A program made the translations under genes and the position numbers. This document shows, piece by piece, positions 23,577-36,997 of a stretch of DNA of 64,000 bases. Under the pieces are notes generated by a model that was given only the letters and a program-made list of their open reading frames with translations, was not told the origin of the DNA and made no database searches. Origin of the DNA: Branchipolynoe longqiensis (taxonomy: Eukaryota; Annelida; Polychaeta; Phyllodocida; Polynoidae); the NCBI GenBank assembly GCA_030323885.1, contig CM059197.1, forward strand, positions 29,593,178-29,657,177, written 5' to 3'. Each line of letters starts with the position of its first letter. The stretch's first letter is position 1.

Positions 23577-24425
23577 ATGGGCGTAATCGATTAATCAACT
23601 CGGGTCACCCGAGCCACTTTTTGGCGCATGCGCACATCCTACAGACTCGGGTCGAATAATCGAATACGCTTCTCAATGCTCGGGGTGGAAAAAAATGGGG
23701 GCTTAATCCAAAACCTTTTCTTTTTTTAATAACCGATGTAACTACAACAAAATAGGATTTAAATTGTTTTATGGTGGCATAGTTTAGTGATATTTCCATT
23801 TCATTAATCTATGTTATTACCCAAAAAAACATGTATGACTGGTACCGTTGGCTGTTATCCTGCAGGACGGTACCAGTGCAAATGTGAGTTCATCGCTCCT
23901 AGCTACCCCAGCCAAGAGGTGGGTTACTGGGGTCGTTTTGCACACGGCATGTGTATTTGTCGACTCCACTCGCGGTGTTCTATTTGAAGTTTTGACTACT
24001 CGGGTGACCCGAGTCGCCCGGGTCATGTAAAGCTAAGATTCCACATATGCAGTACGTGAATGTGAATGCGGCAAAAAATCTAAAAGCATGTAAATGAATA
24101 GTGGTGCTTCCATACGTCCGAATGCGAATTACGAATGCGGCAAATGGAATGCGGCAAATGGATCGACCCGTGGACCAATTGGTGCGAATGCGAATACTGC
24201 TGCGTTTGCCATAGCAAACAATAGTAACTTTGATCTTCCTTCACAAATTTGGAGGAAAAACCCCCAAAAATGTCATGGGTAACTGTTTTGGTGTGTTTGT
24301 TTGCCCATCCCCCAGAACAAAACGTAAACATCGGCTATTGGGGGTTGGCATATATCTCTTCCCCATATACCACATTTGCATGCCGCATACCGCGTATATG
24401 GAATCTTAGCTTTAATCGATTACAG
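23577..24425. mobile_element. MITE family D, copy 1, split by another MITE
   Basis: Ends GGGCGTAATCGATTAATCAA with CTCGGGTCACCCGAG inside the left end and CTCGGGTGACCCGAG near the right end; the outermost right end (TAATCGATTAC) is displaced to 24414 by an insertion at 24031-24412. Confidence 0.78.
24031..24412. mobile_element. TA-flanked MITE inserted in MITE D
   Basis: Inverted ends AAGCTAAGATTCCACATATG and TATATGGAATCTTAGCTT, with TA on both sides, which is typical of Tc1/mariner targets. The interior is rich in GCGAATGCG words. Confidence 0.75.
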
Positions 24426-24531
24426 CCGATGACGTCACTTCAAACCAGACCCAGTTAGGTTATAACGAGAAACTAACTTTAAATACTGGTGCACTTGTGG
24501 AACATTTAATTTTGTAGCTGAATAATTTTAT

Positions 24532-24595
24532 CCATGGTAATTCTTGTAATGCATAGTTGGACAAGTCAAACTATGCATTATAAGAATTACCATGG
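24532..24595. repeat. 64-bp near-perfect hairpin
   Basis: Arms CCATGGTAATTCTTGTAATG+CATAGTT and its complement, one mismatch, 10-base loop GGACAAGTCA. It could be a tiny MITE remnant or an RNA hairpin. Confidence 0.8.
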
Positions 24596-24719
24596 GCATG
24601 TATAATAATGCCTTGAAACTGTAAGTAGTGTAGATGTAGATTATATATAATTAAAATATTATTTCGATCAATGGAATTATAAAGAAAAAGGGGGCGAAAG
24701 GCATCATGCATATTTTATT

Positions 24720-27700
24720 GACATACATACTTGTATCAAGCAAATTCTATTGTATCAAGCATATTCTCTTCACATACATACTTTTGTATCATGCATATTT
24801 TATTGACATATATACTGGTATAATGCATATTTTATTGACATATATACTGGTATAATGCATCTTTTGTTGACATACATACTTGTATCAAGCAGATTCTATT
24901 GACATACATACTTGTATCAAGCAGATTCTATTGACATACATACTTGTATCAAGCAGATTCTATTGACATACATACTTGTATCAAGCAGATTCTATTGACA
25001 TACATACATACTTGTATCAAGCAGATTCTATTGACATACATACATACTTGTATCAAGCAGATTCTATTGACATACATACATACTTGTATCAAGCAGATTC
25101 TATTGACATACATACATACTTGTATCAAGCAGATTCTATTGACATACATACATACTTGTATCAAGCAGATTCTATTGACATACATACATACTTGTATCAA
25201 GCAGATTCTATTGACATACATACATACTTGTATCAAGCAGATTCTATTGACATACATACATACTTGTATCAAGCAGATTCTATTGACATACATACATACT
25301 TGTATCAAGCAGATTCTATTGACATACATACATACTTGTATCAAGCAGATTCTATTGACATACATACATACTTGTATCAAGCAGATTCTATTGACATACA
25401 TACATACTTGTATCAAGCAGATTCTATTGACATACATACATACTTGTATCAAGCAGATTCTATTGACATACATACATACTTGTATCAAGCAGATTCTATT
25501 GACATACATACATACTTGTATCAAGCAGATTCTATTGACATACATACATACATACTTGTATCAAGCAGATTCTATTGACATACATACATACATACTTGTA
25601 TCAAGCAGATTCTATTGACATACATACATACATACTTGTATCAAGCAGATTCTATTGACATACATACATACATACTTGTATCAAGCAGATTCTATTGACA
25701 TACATACATACATACTTGTATCAAGCAGATTCTATTGACATACATACATACATACTTGTATCAAGCAGATTCTATTGACATACATACATACATACTTGTA
25801 TCAAGCAGATTCTATTGACATACATACATACATACTTGTATCAAGCAGATTCTATTGACATACATACATACATACTTGTATCAAGCAGATTCTATTGACA
25901 TACATACATACATACTTGTATCAAGCAGATTCTATTGACATACATACATACATACTTGTATCAAGCAGATTCTATTGACATACATACATACATACTTGTA
26001 TCAAGCAGATTCTATTGACATACATACATACATACTTGTATCAAGCAGATTCTATTGACATACATACATACATACCTGTATCAAGCAGATTCTATTGACA
26101 TACATACATACATACTTGTATCAAGCAGATTCTATTGACATACATACATACATACTTGTATCAAGCAGATTCTATTGACATACATACATACATACTTGTA
26201 TCAAGCAGATTCTATTGACATACATACATACATACTTGTATCAAGCAGATTCTATTGACATACATACATACATACTTGTATCAAGCAGATTCTATTGACA
26301 TACATACATACATACTTGTATCAAGCAGATTCTATTGACTGACATACATACATACTTGTATCAAGCAGATTCTATTGACTGACATACATACATACTTGTA
26401 TCAAGCAGATTCTATTGACTGACATACATACATACTTGTATCAAGCAGATTCTATTGACTGACATACATACATACTTGTATCAAGCAGATTCTATTGACT
26501 GACATACATACATACTTGTATCAAGCAGATTCTATTGACTGACATACATACATACTTGTATCAAGCAGATTCTATTGACTGACATACATACATACTTGTA
26601 TCAAGCAGATTCTATTGACATACATACATACATACTTGTATCAAGCAGATTCTATTGACATACATACATACATACTTGTATCAAGCAGATTCTATTGACA
26701 TACATACATACTTGTATCAAGCAGATTCTATTGACATACATACATACTTGTATCAAGCAGATTCTATTGACATACATACATACTTGTATCAAGCAGATTC
26801 TATTGACATACATACATACTTGTATCAAGCAGATTCTATTGACATACATACATACTTGTATCAAGCAGATTCTATTGACATACATACATACTTGTATCAA
26901 GCAGATTCTATTGACATACATACATACTTGTATCAAGCAGATTCTATTGACATACATACATACTTGTATCAAGCAGATTCTATTGACATACATACATACT
27001 TGTATCAAGCAGATTCTATTGACATACATACATACTTGTATCAAACAGATTCTATTGACATACATACATCATCTATGTATCAAGCAGATTCTATTGACAT
27101 ACATACATACATACTTGTATCAAGCAGATTCTATTGACATACATACATACATACTTGTATCAAGCAGATTCTATTGACATACATACATACATACTTGTAT
27201 CAAGCAGATTCTATTGACATACATACATACATACTTGTATCAAGCAGATTCTATTGACATACATACATACATACTTGTATCAAGCAGATTCTATTGACTG
27301 ACATACATACATACTTGTATCAAGCAGATTCTATTGACATACATACATACATACTTGTATCAAGCAGATTCTATTGACATACATACATACATACTTGTAT
27401 CAAGCAGATTCTATTGACATACATACATACATACTTGTATCAAGCAGATTCTATTGACATACATACATACATACTTGTATCAAGCAGATTCTATTGACAT
27501 ACATACATACATACTTGTATCAAGCAGATTCTATTGACATACATACATACATACTTGTATCAAGCAGATTCTATTGACATACATACTACATACTTGTATC
27601 AAGCAGATTCTATTGACATACATACATAATCTTGTATCAAGCAGATTCTATTGACTGACATACATACATACTTGTATCAAGCAGATTCTATTGACTGACA

Positions 27701-30700
27701 TACATACATACTTGTATCAAGCAGATTCTATTGACTGACATACATACATACTTGTATCAAGCAGATTCTATTGACTGACATACATACATACTTGTATCAA
27801 GCAGATTCTATTGATGACATACATACATACTTGTATCAAGCAGATTCTATTGACTGACATACATACATACTTGTATCAAGCAGATTCTATTGACTACATA
27901 CTACATACTTGTATCAAGCAGATTCTATTCACATACATACATACTTGTATCAAGCAGATTCTATTGACTGACATACATACATACTTGTATCAAGCAGATT
28001 CTATTGACTGACATACATACATACTTGTATCAAGCAGATTCTATTTGACATACATACATACTTGTATCAAGCAGATTCTATTGACATACATACATACTTG
28101 TATCAAGCAGATTCTATTGACATACATACATACTTGTATCAAGCAGATTCTATTGACATACATACATACTTGTATCAAGCAGATTCTATTGACATACATA
28201 CATACTTGTATCAAGCAGATTCTATTCACATACATACATACTTGTATCAAGCAGATTCTATTCACATACATACATACTTGTATCAAGCATATTCTATTGA
28301 CATACTACATACTTGTATCAAGCAGATTCTATTGACATACATACATACTTGTATCAAGCAGATTCTATTGACATACATACATACTTGTATCAAGCAAATT
28401 CTATTGACATACATACATACTTGTATCAAGCAAATTCTATTGACATACATACATACTTGTATCAAGCAAATTCTATTGACATACATACATACTGGTATCA
28501 AGCAAATTCTATTGACATACTGACATACTTGTATCAAGCAAATTCTATTGACATACATACATACTTGTATCAAGCAAATTCTATTGACATACTGACATAC
28601 TTGTATCAAGCAAATTCTATTGACATACATACATACTTGTATCAAGCAGAATTCTATTGACATACATACATACTTGCATCAAGCAGATTCTATTGACATA
28701 CATACATACTTGTATCAAGCAAATTCTATTGACATACATACATACTTGTATCAAGCAAATTCTATTGACATACTGACATACTTGTATCAAGCAAATTCTA
28801 TTGACATACTGACATACTTGTATCAAGCAAATTCTATTGACATACTGACATACTTGTATCAAGCAAATTCTATTGACATACTGACATACTTGCATCAAGC
28901 AAATTCTATTGACACGCATACTTGTATCAAGCAAATTCTATTGACATACATACATACTTGTATCAAGCAAATTCTATTGACATACATACATACTTGTATC
29001 AAGCAAATTCTATTGACATACATACATACTTGTATCAAGCAAATTCTATTGACATACATACATACTTGTATCAAGCAAATTCTATTGACATACATACATA
29101 CTTGTATCAAAGCAAATTCTATTGACATACTACATACTTGTATCAAGCCAAATTCTATTGACATACAACATACTTGTATCAAGCATAATTCTATTGACAT
29201 ACATACATACTTGTATCAAGCAAATTCTATTGACTACACTTGTATCGACATACACACTTGTATCAAGCAAATTCTATTGACATACACATACTTGTATCAA
29301 GCAAATTCTATTGACATACATACTTGTATCAAGCCAAATTCTATTGACATACAACATACTTGTATCAAGCAAATTCTATTTGACATACAACATCACTTGC
29401 ATCAAGCAAATTCTATTGACATACACACATATGCTATCAAGCAAATTCTATTGACGTACACACTTGCATCAAGCAAATTCTATTGACGTACATACTTGCA
29501 TCAAGCAAATTCTATTGACATACATACTTGCATCAAGCAAATTCTATTGACGTACATACTTGCATCAAGCAAATTCTATTGACGTACATACTTGCATCAA
29601 GCAAATTCTATTGACATACATACATACTTGTATCAAGCCAATTCTATTGACATACACACTTGCATCAAGCCTATTCTATTGACATACACACCTGCATCAA
29701 GCCTATTCTATTGACATACACACCTGCATCAAGCCTATTCTATTGACATACACACCTGCATCAAGCCTATTCTATTGACATACACACCTGCATCAAGCAA
29801 ATTCTATTGACATACACACTTGCATCAAGCAAATTCTATTGACATACACACTTGCATCAAGCAAATTCTATTGACATACACACTTGCATCAAGCAAATTC
29901 TATTGACATACACACTTGCATCAAGCCAATTCTATTGACATACACACGTGCATCAAGCCAATTCTATTGACATACACACTTGCATCAAGCCAATTCTATT
30001 GACATACACACTTGCATCACACATTCTATTGACATACACACTTGCATCACACATTCTATTGACATACACACTTGCATCACACATTCTATTGACATACACA
30101 CTTGCATCAAGCCTATTCTATTGACATACACACTTGTATCAAGCAAATTCTATTGACATACACACTTGTATCAAGCAAATTCTATTGACATACACACTTG
30201 TATCAAGCAAATTCTATTGACATACATACTTGTATCAAGCAAATTCTATTGACATACACACTTGTATCAAGCAAATTCTATTGACATACACACTTGTATC
30301 AAGCAAATTCTATTGACATACACACTTGTATCAAACATTCTATTGACATACACACTTGTATCAAACATTCTATTGACATACACACTTGTATCAAACATTC
30401 TATTGACATACACACTTGTATCAAACATTCTATTGACATACACACTTGTATCAAACATTCTATTGACATACACACTTGTATCAAACATTCTATTGACATA
30501 CACACTTGTATCAAACATTCTATTGACATACACACTTGTATCAAGCCTATTCTATTGACATACACACTTGTATCAAGCCTATTCTATTGACATACACACT
30601 TGTATCAAGCCTATTCTATTGACATACACACTTGTATCAAGCCTATTCTATTGACATACACACTTGTATCAAGCCTATTCTATTGACATACACACTTGTA

Positions 30701-31172
30701 TCAAGCCTATTCTATTGACATACACACTTGTATCAAGCCTATTCTATTGACATACACACTTGTATCAAGCCTATTCTATTGACATACACACTTGTATCAA
30801 GCCTATTCTATTGACATACATACTTGTATCAAACCTATTCTATTGACATACATACTTGTATCAAACCTATTCTATTGACATACATACATACTTGTATCAA
30901 ACCTATTCTATTGACATACATACTTGTATCAAACATTCTATTGACATACATACTTGTATCATGCATATTCTATTGACATACATACTTGTATCATGCATAT
31001 TTTATTGACATACATACTTGTATCAAGCATATTCTATTGACATACATACTTGTATCAAGCATATTCTATTGACATACATACTTGTGTGTCGTGCATATTC
31101 TATTGACATACATACTTGTATCAAACATATTTTATTGACCTACATACTTGTGTATCATGCATATTTTATTGA
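24720..31172. repeat. 6.4 kb minisatellite in the last intron of gene 1
   Basis: Roughly 180 units of (CATA)n-CTTGTATCAAGCAGATTCTATTGA. The variable part is the number of CATA/ACAT steps, giving units near 28, 32, 36 and 40 bp in homogeneous blocks: 36 bp at about 24990-25540 and 26700-27060, 40 bp at about 25545-26690 and 27090-27590, shorter and more diverged units from about 29200 on. The 36-bp blocks are open in all frames. The array ends about 60 bp before the last exon. Confidence 0.96.
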
Positions 31173-31231
31173 CAGTGAAATAGAACAATACAAATTCTTA
31201 TATAACTATAATATGTTTTATTTGGTTGCAG

Positions 31232-31620
31232 ACTACAAGGCTGCCGTCTACACGACTGAGCTGGGTCGCGACTTCCTGCCCTTCCTGGCGTCCTCCATGA
31301 ACGTGCTGCTCCACACCGGCTACGCCGTACTCACAGCCGGCGGTGCAATGCTGCTCACGCACGTCGTCGGGGTCGTCATCTTCCGCTTCCTCAAGACGCG
31401 CCAACAGTTTCCGGTCCACTGCGTCTACATCACTTCCTGTCCGCCTGTGTACCGGGGCCGGCGCGCACGCGCCAAAGACTATGAGAGTGACAGTGACGAC
31501 AATGAGAGCGCCGGCTTCAAGGGTTACGCGGCCCGATCGCGCTGCCCGGGAGAGGCGGACTATTCGAAAACTGACACCCTGCTCAGCGCTGACTTTAAAT
31601 ATACAGAAACGAAAGTATAG
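31232..31620 (+). CDS. Gene 1, last coding exon: final membrane helix and cytoplasmic tail
   Basis: Acceptor TTTGGTTGCAG|. The exon adds two bases to the G left by the exon ending at 13032, giving Asp491, and runs 128 codons to TAG at 31618-31620. Sequence DYKAAVYTTELGRDFLPFL leads into a hydrophobic stretch at about 515-543 (MNVLLHTGYAVLTAGGAM then LLTHVVGVVIFRFL), then a basic turn and an acidic/serine tail (DYESDSDDNESAGF). The basic residues after the helix place the tail in the cytoplasm. The open frame continues upstream into the minisatellite only because its units are multiples of three; splice phase and sequence character set the true start. Confidence 0.85.
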
Positions 31621-31663
31621 TAGTATTCTAGGGGGGTTCCATAACGAATATATTATATACATA

Positions 31664-31920
31664 AATAAATTATACACGTGTCAAGTTGAATGGACGATTC
31701 CTAAGGTAATTATTACAAATATATAAATATGGTATGTAAGTGTTTATTGGCCTTGTGAGTGTAAATAATCCCTCCGCCCCCCCCCCCCTTTCCCCCCTTC
31801 CCCCACATGGATGACTGGTTTTTCATTCGCTACATATGGAAGTAGCGTGATCGATATAAATTGGCGATGGTACTGGTGTGAGTGAATATTGACGAATAAA
31901 AAATATATTAAATCAATAAA
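31664..31920 (+). promoter_or_regulatory. Candidate poly(A) signals of gene 1
   Basis: AATAAA occurs 44 bp after the stop codon (31664-31669) and again at 31895-31900 and 31915-31920; another lies at 32209-32214 followed by a GT-rich stretch. Any could end the gene 1 transcript. The last one sits in a short sequence repeated at about 38708-38765, so it may belong to a repeat. The choice cannot be made from sequence alone. Confidence 0.4.
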
Positions 31921-32331
31921 TTGTGTCGATTCATTTAATTTGTATAAGATGAGGATATTGGTTCTGGAAATGTGACGACATCTATCGAGGAAATCCGCGA
32001 CCATGAAAGGTATTGTGTGCATAATGTAGCAGGTAGGAGGATGGTTGTCTGCTGTGCCATCATGCCTCCCCATGCACCGACATCCCTGTATCATACCCTT
32101 CCCATAACGGTGCTGAATGTACTCAGAGTATTTCAAAGTGTCCGAATCAAACATGCTGGTTTCCGTTTTTATGTGTGTAAGATTTGTTACCATCATTAAA
32201 TATATTGTAATAAAAACTGTCGTGTTGTGTTTTTATTTGAGCCGAGTGGTGTTGATGTAAAAAAAAAAATTTCAAAATAAAATTGTTATATTAAATAATA
32301 GAATATTCTATCCCTCTCCGTGCCACAGTCA

Positions 32332-32600
32332 GTGAACGCGGTGGCCGAATCTGTTGAGCGCAGGCTTCCCGTGTGAAAGGTTGGGAGTTCGATTCCCGGT
32401 CAAGTCAAATCAATGACTTATAAAACTGATACTCGTTGCTACCTAGCCTGGCGCTTGGCATTAGTAGGATCAGCTAAGGACTGGTTACCACAGTGGTCAT
32501 GATAATGTGACTGTGGGATATTGGCTCATGGTGTTGGCAGCCTGGTCTCCCAGTCGGGCAGTACTATAAAGTCACCATGAGTGTGCACTGTCACAAATCG
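32332..32600 (+). mobile_element. SINE family A, 3'-truncated
   Basis: Good Pol III boxes (GGTGGCCGAATCTGTTGAGC; GGGAGTTCGATTCCC). Body to GTGTGCACTGTCACAAATCG; tail missing. Confidence 0.85.
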
Positions 32601-32639
32601 TACACTGATAAAAAGAAAGTATGGTGCACACCCGACAAT

Positions 32640-33108
32640 TGGGGCATAATCGATAAATCAATTCGGGTCACCCGAGCCACTTTTTGGCGCATGCGCACAT
32701 CCTACAGACTCGGGTCGAATAATCTAATACGCTTCTCCACGCTTGGAATGGGGGAAATGGTGGCTTAATCCAAAACTTTTTTTTTTTTTAATAACTGATA
32801 TAACTACAGCAAAATATGATTTCAAGTATTTTATGATTGCATAGAATATATTTCCATTTCATCAATCTGTGCTATTACCAAAGAAACATGTAGGACTGGT
32901 ACTGGTAGCTATTATCCTGTAGGATGGTACCATCACAAATGTGATGTCATCGTTCCTAGCAAACCCAAGACAAGAGGTGGGTTACTGGGGTCGGGTCATT
33001 TTGCACCACGGCACGTGTTTTTGTCAACTCCACTTGCGGTATTTGATTTGAAATTCTAGCAACTCGGGTGACCCGAATCGCTCAGGTCGTGTTAATCGAT
33101 TACGCCCT
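32640..33108. mobile_element. MITE family D, copy 2 (intact)
   Basis: About 469 bp from GGGGCATAATCGAT to ATCGATTACGCCC, with TTCGGGTCACCCGAG and CTCGGGTGACCCGAA inside the ends. The interior includes GACAAGAGGTGGGTTACTGG, the parent of the minisatellite at 61.7-63.0 kb. Confidence 0.82.
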
Positions 33109-33147
33109 TGGTGAAATTGCATAAAGAGATAGACAATTACACAATTA

Positions 33148-33509
33148 TTGTAGGTTGCATAGTCTGATGGTTTTGAGCTTCTGTAATTTTTCTGAGATAA
33201 ATATATTAAACTGATTGTTATTAATCCACCATATTTTAGTTTGAAGCAATTTTTATTTTAAATGGCTAACTTTTGATATATTTGAAGTGCTAAAAACGTG
33301 TAAAAATAATTTACGCCAGCACGCCAAAAGTCTTGACGCCATAGGTTTCAGCAGTAAACTAAATTGACTCAGTATTCCCTTCCATGTGGCAACAAATGCT
33401 GAATAAGTGCTGGAGTATCTAAGTTATATGTGTAGAATCAAATGTAGATAATTTGGTTTTGGTTTTGAAAATGTAATGCTTCATCGGACTATGCAGCTTT
33501 AACTATGCC
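33148..33509. mobile_element. MITE family B, intact copy
   Basis: Inverted ends GTTGCATAGTCTGATGGTTT and CATCGGACTATGCAGCTTTA, about 360 bp, AT-rich, with internal words GACGCCATAGGTTTCAGCAG and CATGTGGCAACAAATG shared with other copies. Confidence 0.82.
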
Positions 33510-33883
33510 GACTGTACGACTGAAGTGGCACTCGCCCAGAAAGAACAGGAACCAACGGCTAAGCTAGGCAATAGATCCCACCAGTTAAGCTAGTGACATC
33601 TACCGGCAGAATCTGGAATCACTCTATTCAGGTACTTCCCCCCACCCATCCCCGCCACGAGTGCCTGTCATTTCACATGCTATATCTCCCTAAAGAATGC
33701 ATGGACAAATAATAAAATGCATGATTATATTCAGATAGTCATATCGCAATAGCCATCAAGCCCTTAACTTTTTAATATATATAAAAAAGACAACTAATAA
33801 CTTAGTGAACGAGTCCTCACACATCGCCCATAGTAAAAAGTGGATCGGGCGCAGCTGGAACCACTTTAGTCAGGCTTCCCCCC
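33510..33883. other. Spacer, nothing recognised
   Basis: Two similar phrases (ACATCTACCGGCAGAATCTG and AGTGGATCGGGCGCAGCTGG) precede CACTTTAGT/CACTCTATT words. No coding support. Confidence 0.4.
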
Positions 33884-34252
33884 TTAAAGTGCCTGTCACA
33901 CGAAGGCGGACTGAGCAACGGACAGAACCGGACAAAGAATATTCTAGTCCGGTGTTATTCGGACTTGAAATGTATCGACGGGAACGGACGAGAAACGGAC
34001 TAGGAACGGGTGGGGAACAGACGGGGAACGGACTGTAACAGATAATAACTGCATAGGTCAGTCCGGCGCAATCCGTTACAAGCTTTGTGCATGCTCAACA
34101 CTTGTAACGGATCGGGCCGGATATCAACGGATAACAATAGATATCAATGGATATGCAACGGATATGCAACAGACTGGACTTTGCCGGATATCAACGGACT
34201 TTGTTCGGTTTCTTTCTGTCTCCCCAATTCGGTGATGTGTGACAGAGCCTTA
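33884..34252. mobile_element. MITE with CTGTCACAC termini and CGGATAT-rich interior
   Basis: Ends TAAAGTGCCTGTCACACG and GTGTGACAGAGCCTTAA. The interior repeats AACGGATATCAACGGATA-like and ACGGACTAGGAACGG-like words. Same terminal type as 3902-4583 and 4584-5056. Confidence 0.75.
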
Positions 34253-34489
34253 ACTGACGGTGTGTATTGATTGTTAGATCAGAAGAACAATTTAACTAAT
34301 TGTTGTAACCCGACCTGTATGTTGATAATAAAGTTGTTACCCAAAGCTTTCGACTTCCATACTCAATCACCGTGTAATGTACACTATGGCTATGTTAAAA
34401 TACAACGTACATTAAGGTAAGTCAAGGGAAGTGGTTTTGTTCCCGATTTGTGTTTTGTTCTGATTGCAGCTTAAAACGTGATACAGTAT

Positions 34490-34865
34490 AACCCCGTTAA
34501 ATCAAACTTGAAGTGACCCTAGAAATTTGTTTGTATTAACCGATCATTGGTTTAACCAAGCTTTGGCTTCGACTTTGACTTTGAGTAAGCGTGTATTGCA
34601 CATGTAATATACAATGTATGAGGACACTGATTCTTGTTTTTTCTTATGTATATACAGTATAACCCCATTAAACCAAGCTCGGTTAAACCAAACGATCGGT
34701 TAATCCAAACTTTTTTCGGTGGCCCAGCAAAATATTACCTAAAATAGTTGGTGGGGTCTCAGATGACCTTATAACGACATGAAAGTTTGGTTTAACCACA
34801 CCGCAGTGGCCTGGAGTCCGACAATTTTGTTTGGATTAACCGATAGCCTCGGATAGACGTGGGCT
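34490..34865. mobile_element. pogo/Tigger-like terminal sequences
   Basis: CAGTATAACCCCGTTAAATC at 34490 and CAGTATAACCCCATTAAACC at 34656, with inverse-like TTTGGATTAACCGAT near 34833. Terminal CAGT and TTAAxCCAA words resemble pogo-type inverted repeats. No transposase. Confidence 0.45.
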
Positions 34866-35273
34866 AGGGAGAGGTAAGCACATCCGGTTCAGCAATCTTT
34901 ACATACTTATTCAGGATAAAAATGATCTTAAACTCAAATGGATACTTTAATGTTTTCGTCTTGGCACAAGCAAACATGATAGACGTGGCAGGGTGTGGAG
35001 GGCGGGCCCTAGCCCACGTCTATCTGAGGCTTGTACCTCGGGAAAACAACAGTTATCCATCATCTGTACCCAGGTAAGATTAGTATAACTATACTATTTT
35101 ACCTCGGTACTAAGCCTCTGGCTAGCCTCAGGCTAGGGAGACTTTACGTAACTTCATTTTTATCCTTCATTCATTTCAAATCAAACCATGATTATCATAT
35201 CACAATTCATTTCAATTCAGTATACATTAGTATTTAACAAAAAAGTATACTTGAAACTTTCTCACCCTGCTTG

Positions 35274-35393
35274 TTAGGTGATGAGTAAGCGAGTCACTAG
35301 GCCGCTTGACCTTTCCAGTCGTTTGTTGTAATGCTTTGCAAACGATCTAGCAGTCTTCCAGCCTGCGTGTGCAATGATTCTCTTGATGGAAAT
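35274..35393 (-). pseudogene. Tyrosine recombinase C-terminus (DIRS-like)
   Basis: 40 codons: ISIKRIIAHAGWKTARSFAK then HYNKRLERSSGLV, ending at a natural stop. A-G-W-x-x-x-x-x-F-x-x-x-Y is the end of the DIRS/Ngaro recombinase with the nucleophilic tyrosine. The H-x-x-R box just upstream is broken by a stop and apparent deletion. Confidence 0.65.
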
Positions 35394-36097
35394 CCCTAGC
35401 AGTCATGCTTTCGAGACCATGGCTCCTCTTGTTGAAATGGGAAGCGTATCATCCCATATCCACTCCTGCTGCCTTCAGAACTGTAATGGTCAATCTTGCG
35501 AGTGTCTCTCGAAAAAACCTTGTGTGGTTTAATAAAACTTACCAAAAGCTGTCTTGAACTGCATATGTCTTTTTGATAAATAAACTGTTATGGCTGAAAG
35601 TACACACACTCGTCAATCCTCTGGGAAGCAATTAACATGCACCATGGACAATGGGTCAACAGTGCAAACAATTTCAACAATTGTGTCAAATCAACGTTGC
35701 TTCCTTTCTATCTATCTCCAGTCCCTATAGAGACAAGTAAGACTGCCCCCTATGGCCTGTAACTAGGAGCAAATATACTGCTAACTCCAATTCTAGCTGC
35801 TTAATTTCTAAACGAAAATTGCTAGGCCAGGACTTAAATACAACTGAACATCCCCAAAACAACTATATTCGGGCTTAAGTGGATTTCATTCATACACCGA
35901 TCTTAGGAACCAGTGTATCACCTGGTATTTAACAACTGTTTGTCCAAAAAATTTGGGTAAACCAATAAATAACTCACACCTTGTTGCGTTAATCCCCCAT
36001 TCTTTAAAGACCTGGTATATTAAAGTTGTTTCGTGATGCGCACAAGTCTACTTGTGGACGTCCCTATTTCTGACAAAATTGTTCAAAATGTTGTCAT

Positions 36098-36310
36098 TTA
36101 ACGCCCATTCCAAATGATGACAAAATTTGCGACTTTCCGGTCTGCCAAATGTTCTGGCTGCCTGGTATCACTGGGTATATGAGCTACTGTTAGCCATATG
36201 CCCATGTCTTGAGCCCAATTCCAAATTAGCTTTGCTAACCTATTACACAGTGTGGACTTTGTCCCTCCCATGTTATGCATATAGGCCATGGCTGTTGTAT
36301 TATCTGTCAA
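36098..36310 (-). pseudogene. Retroelement RNase H fragment
   Basis: TDNTTAMAYMHNMGGTKSTL, then WNWAQDMGIWLTVAHIPSDT. The TDN-T-A-x-x-Y motif and A-H-I-P with following D/E residues are the RNase H region of DIRS/Gypsy-type reverse transcriptases. Only about 70 codons remain open. Confidence 0.72.
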
Positions 36311-36997
36311 ATTTCTGACATGGTATTAAGGTAACCCTAAATAAACTGCTCTTAGATCTAAAAACATTAATGTGATGTGAAATCTCATTTACAAGCCATC
36401 TGCCTTCTGTTCCCTAATGGTTCTATGCCGTAACCTTCATATTGGGTTCACCCATTCGAATTCGGTTTGTTTAAGAATGAATATTCTCCAACCATCAATA
36501 AATATCTGCTAGGCCTTCTGGTAAAAAATCATTTTTCGTTCAAATTTACCTTTAGTTCGGACCAACTCTAAATTCTTTATCTATCTCTAGCGATTTAATA
36601 TGATCTTTCCCATATAGTATTGCCGGTACTTAAGCTATCATAATTCTAATAAAAAAAAGCAACTTGTCTAATTCTTGGGCTAATTATTTGTAATAACTGA
36701 TTAGCCAAGTGGATAAACTTATCTAACTGTTGGTCAGTTAAAGCTACCGTCATGTTTGTGCCTAATAAACCCCAAACATATAATTCTCTTGTTGGAATGA
36801 GAACTGACTTCTTATCATGGCTGTAAAATCCCAATTTGATGAACATCTCACAAAAACGTATTTACACCGTTATTAATACAGGTGTTTTTACACCTATTTA
36901 GTCGAAAGGAAGTGGTACAGCGAACCGACCAGTTCCAAACGAGGGGTAGGGACCAGTAACAGTAGCCTCCCACTTACGCCTCCTACAGAAAAGGTTG

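Noticed and set aside
24944..29486. Open frames of 100-290 residues on both strands in the CATA-type array
   Set aside because: The 36-bp units contain no stop in several frames; there is no splice or family support, and the array is intronic.
24720..31172. CRISPR array
   Set aside because: Units are contiguous with no unique spacers, in an intron of a eukaryotic gene.
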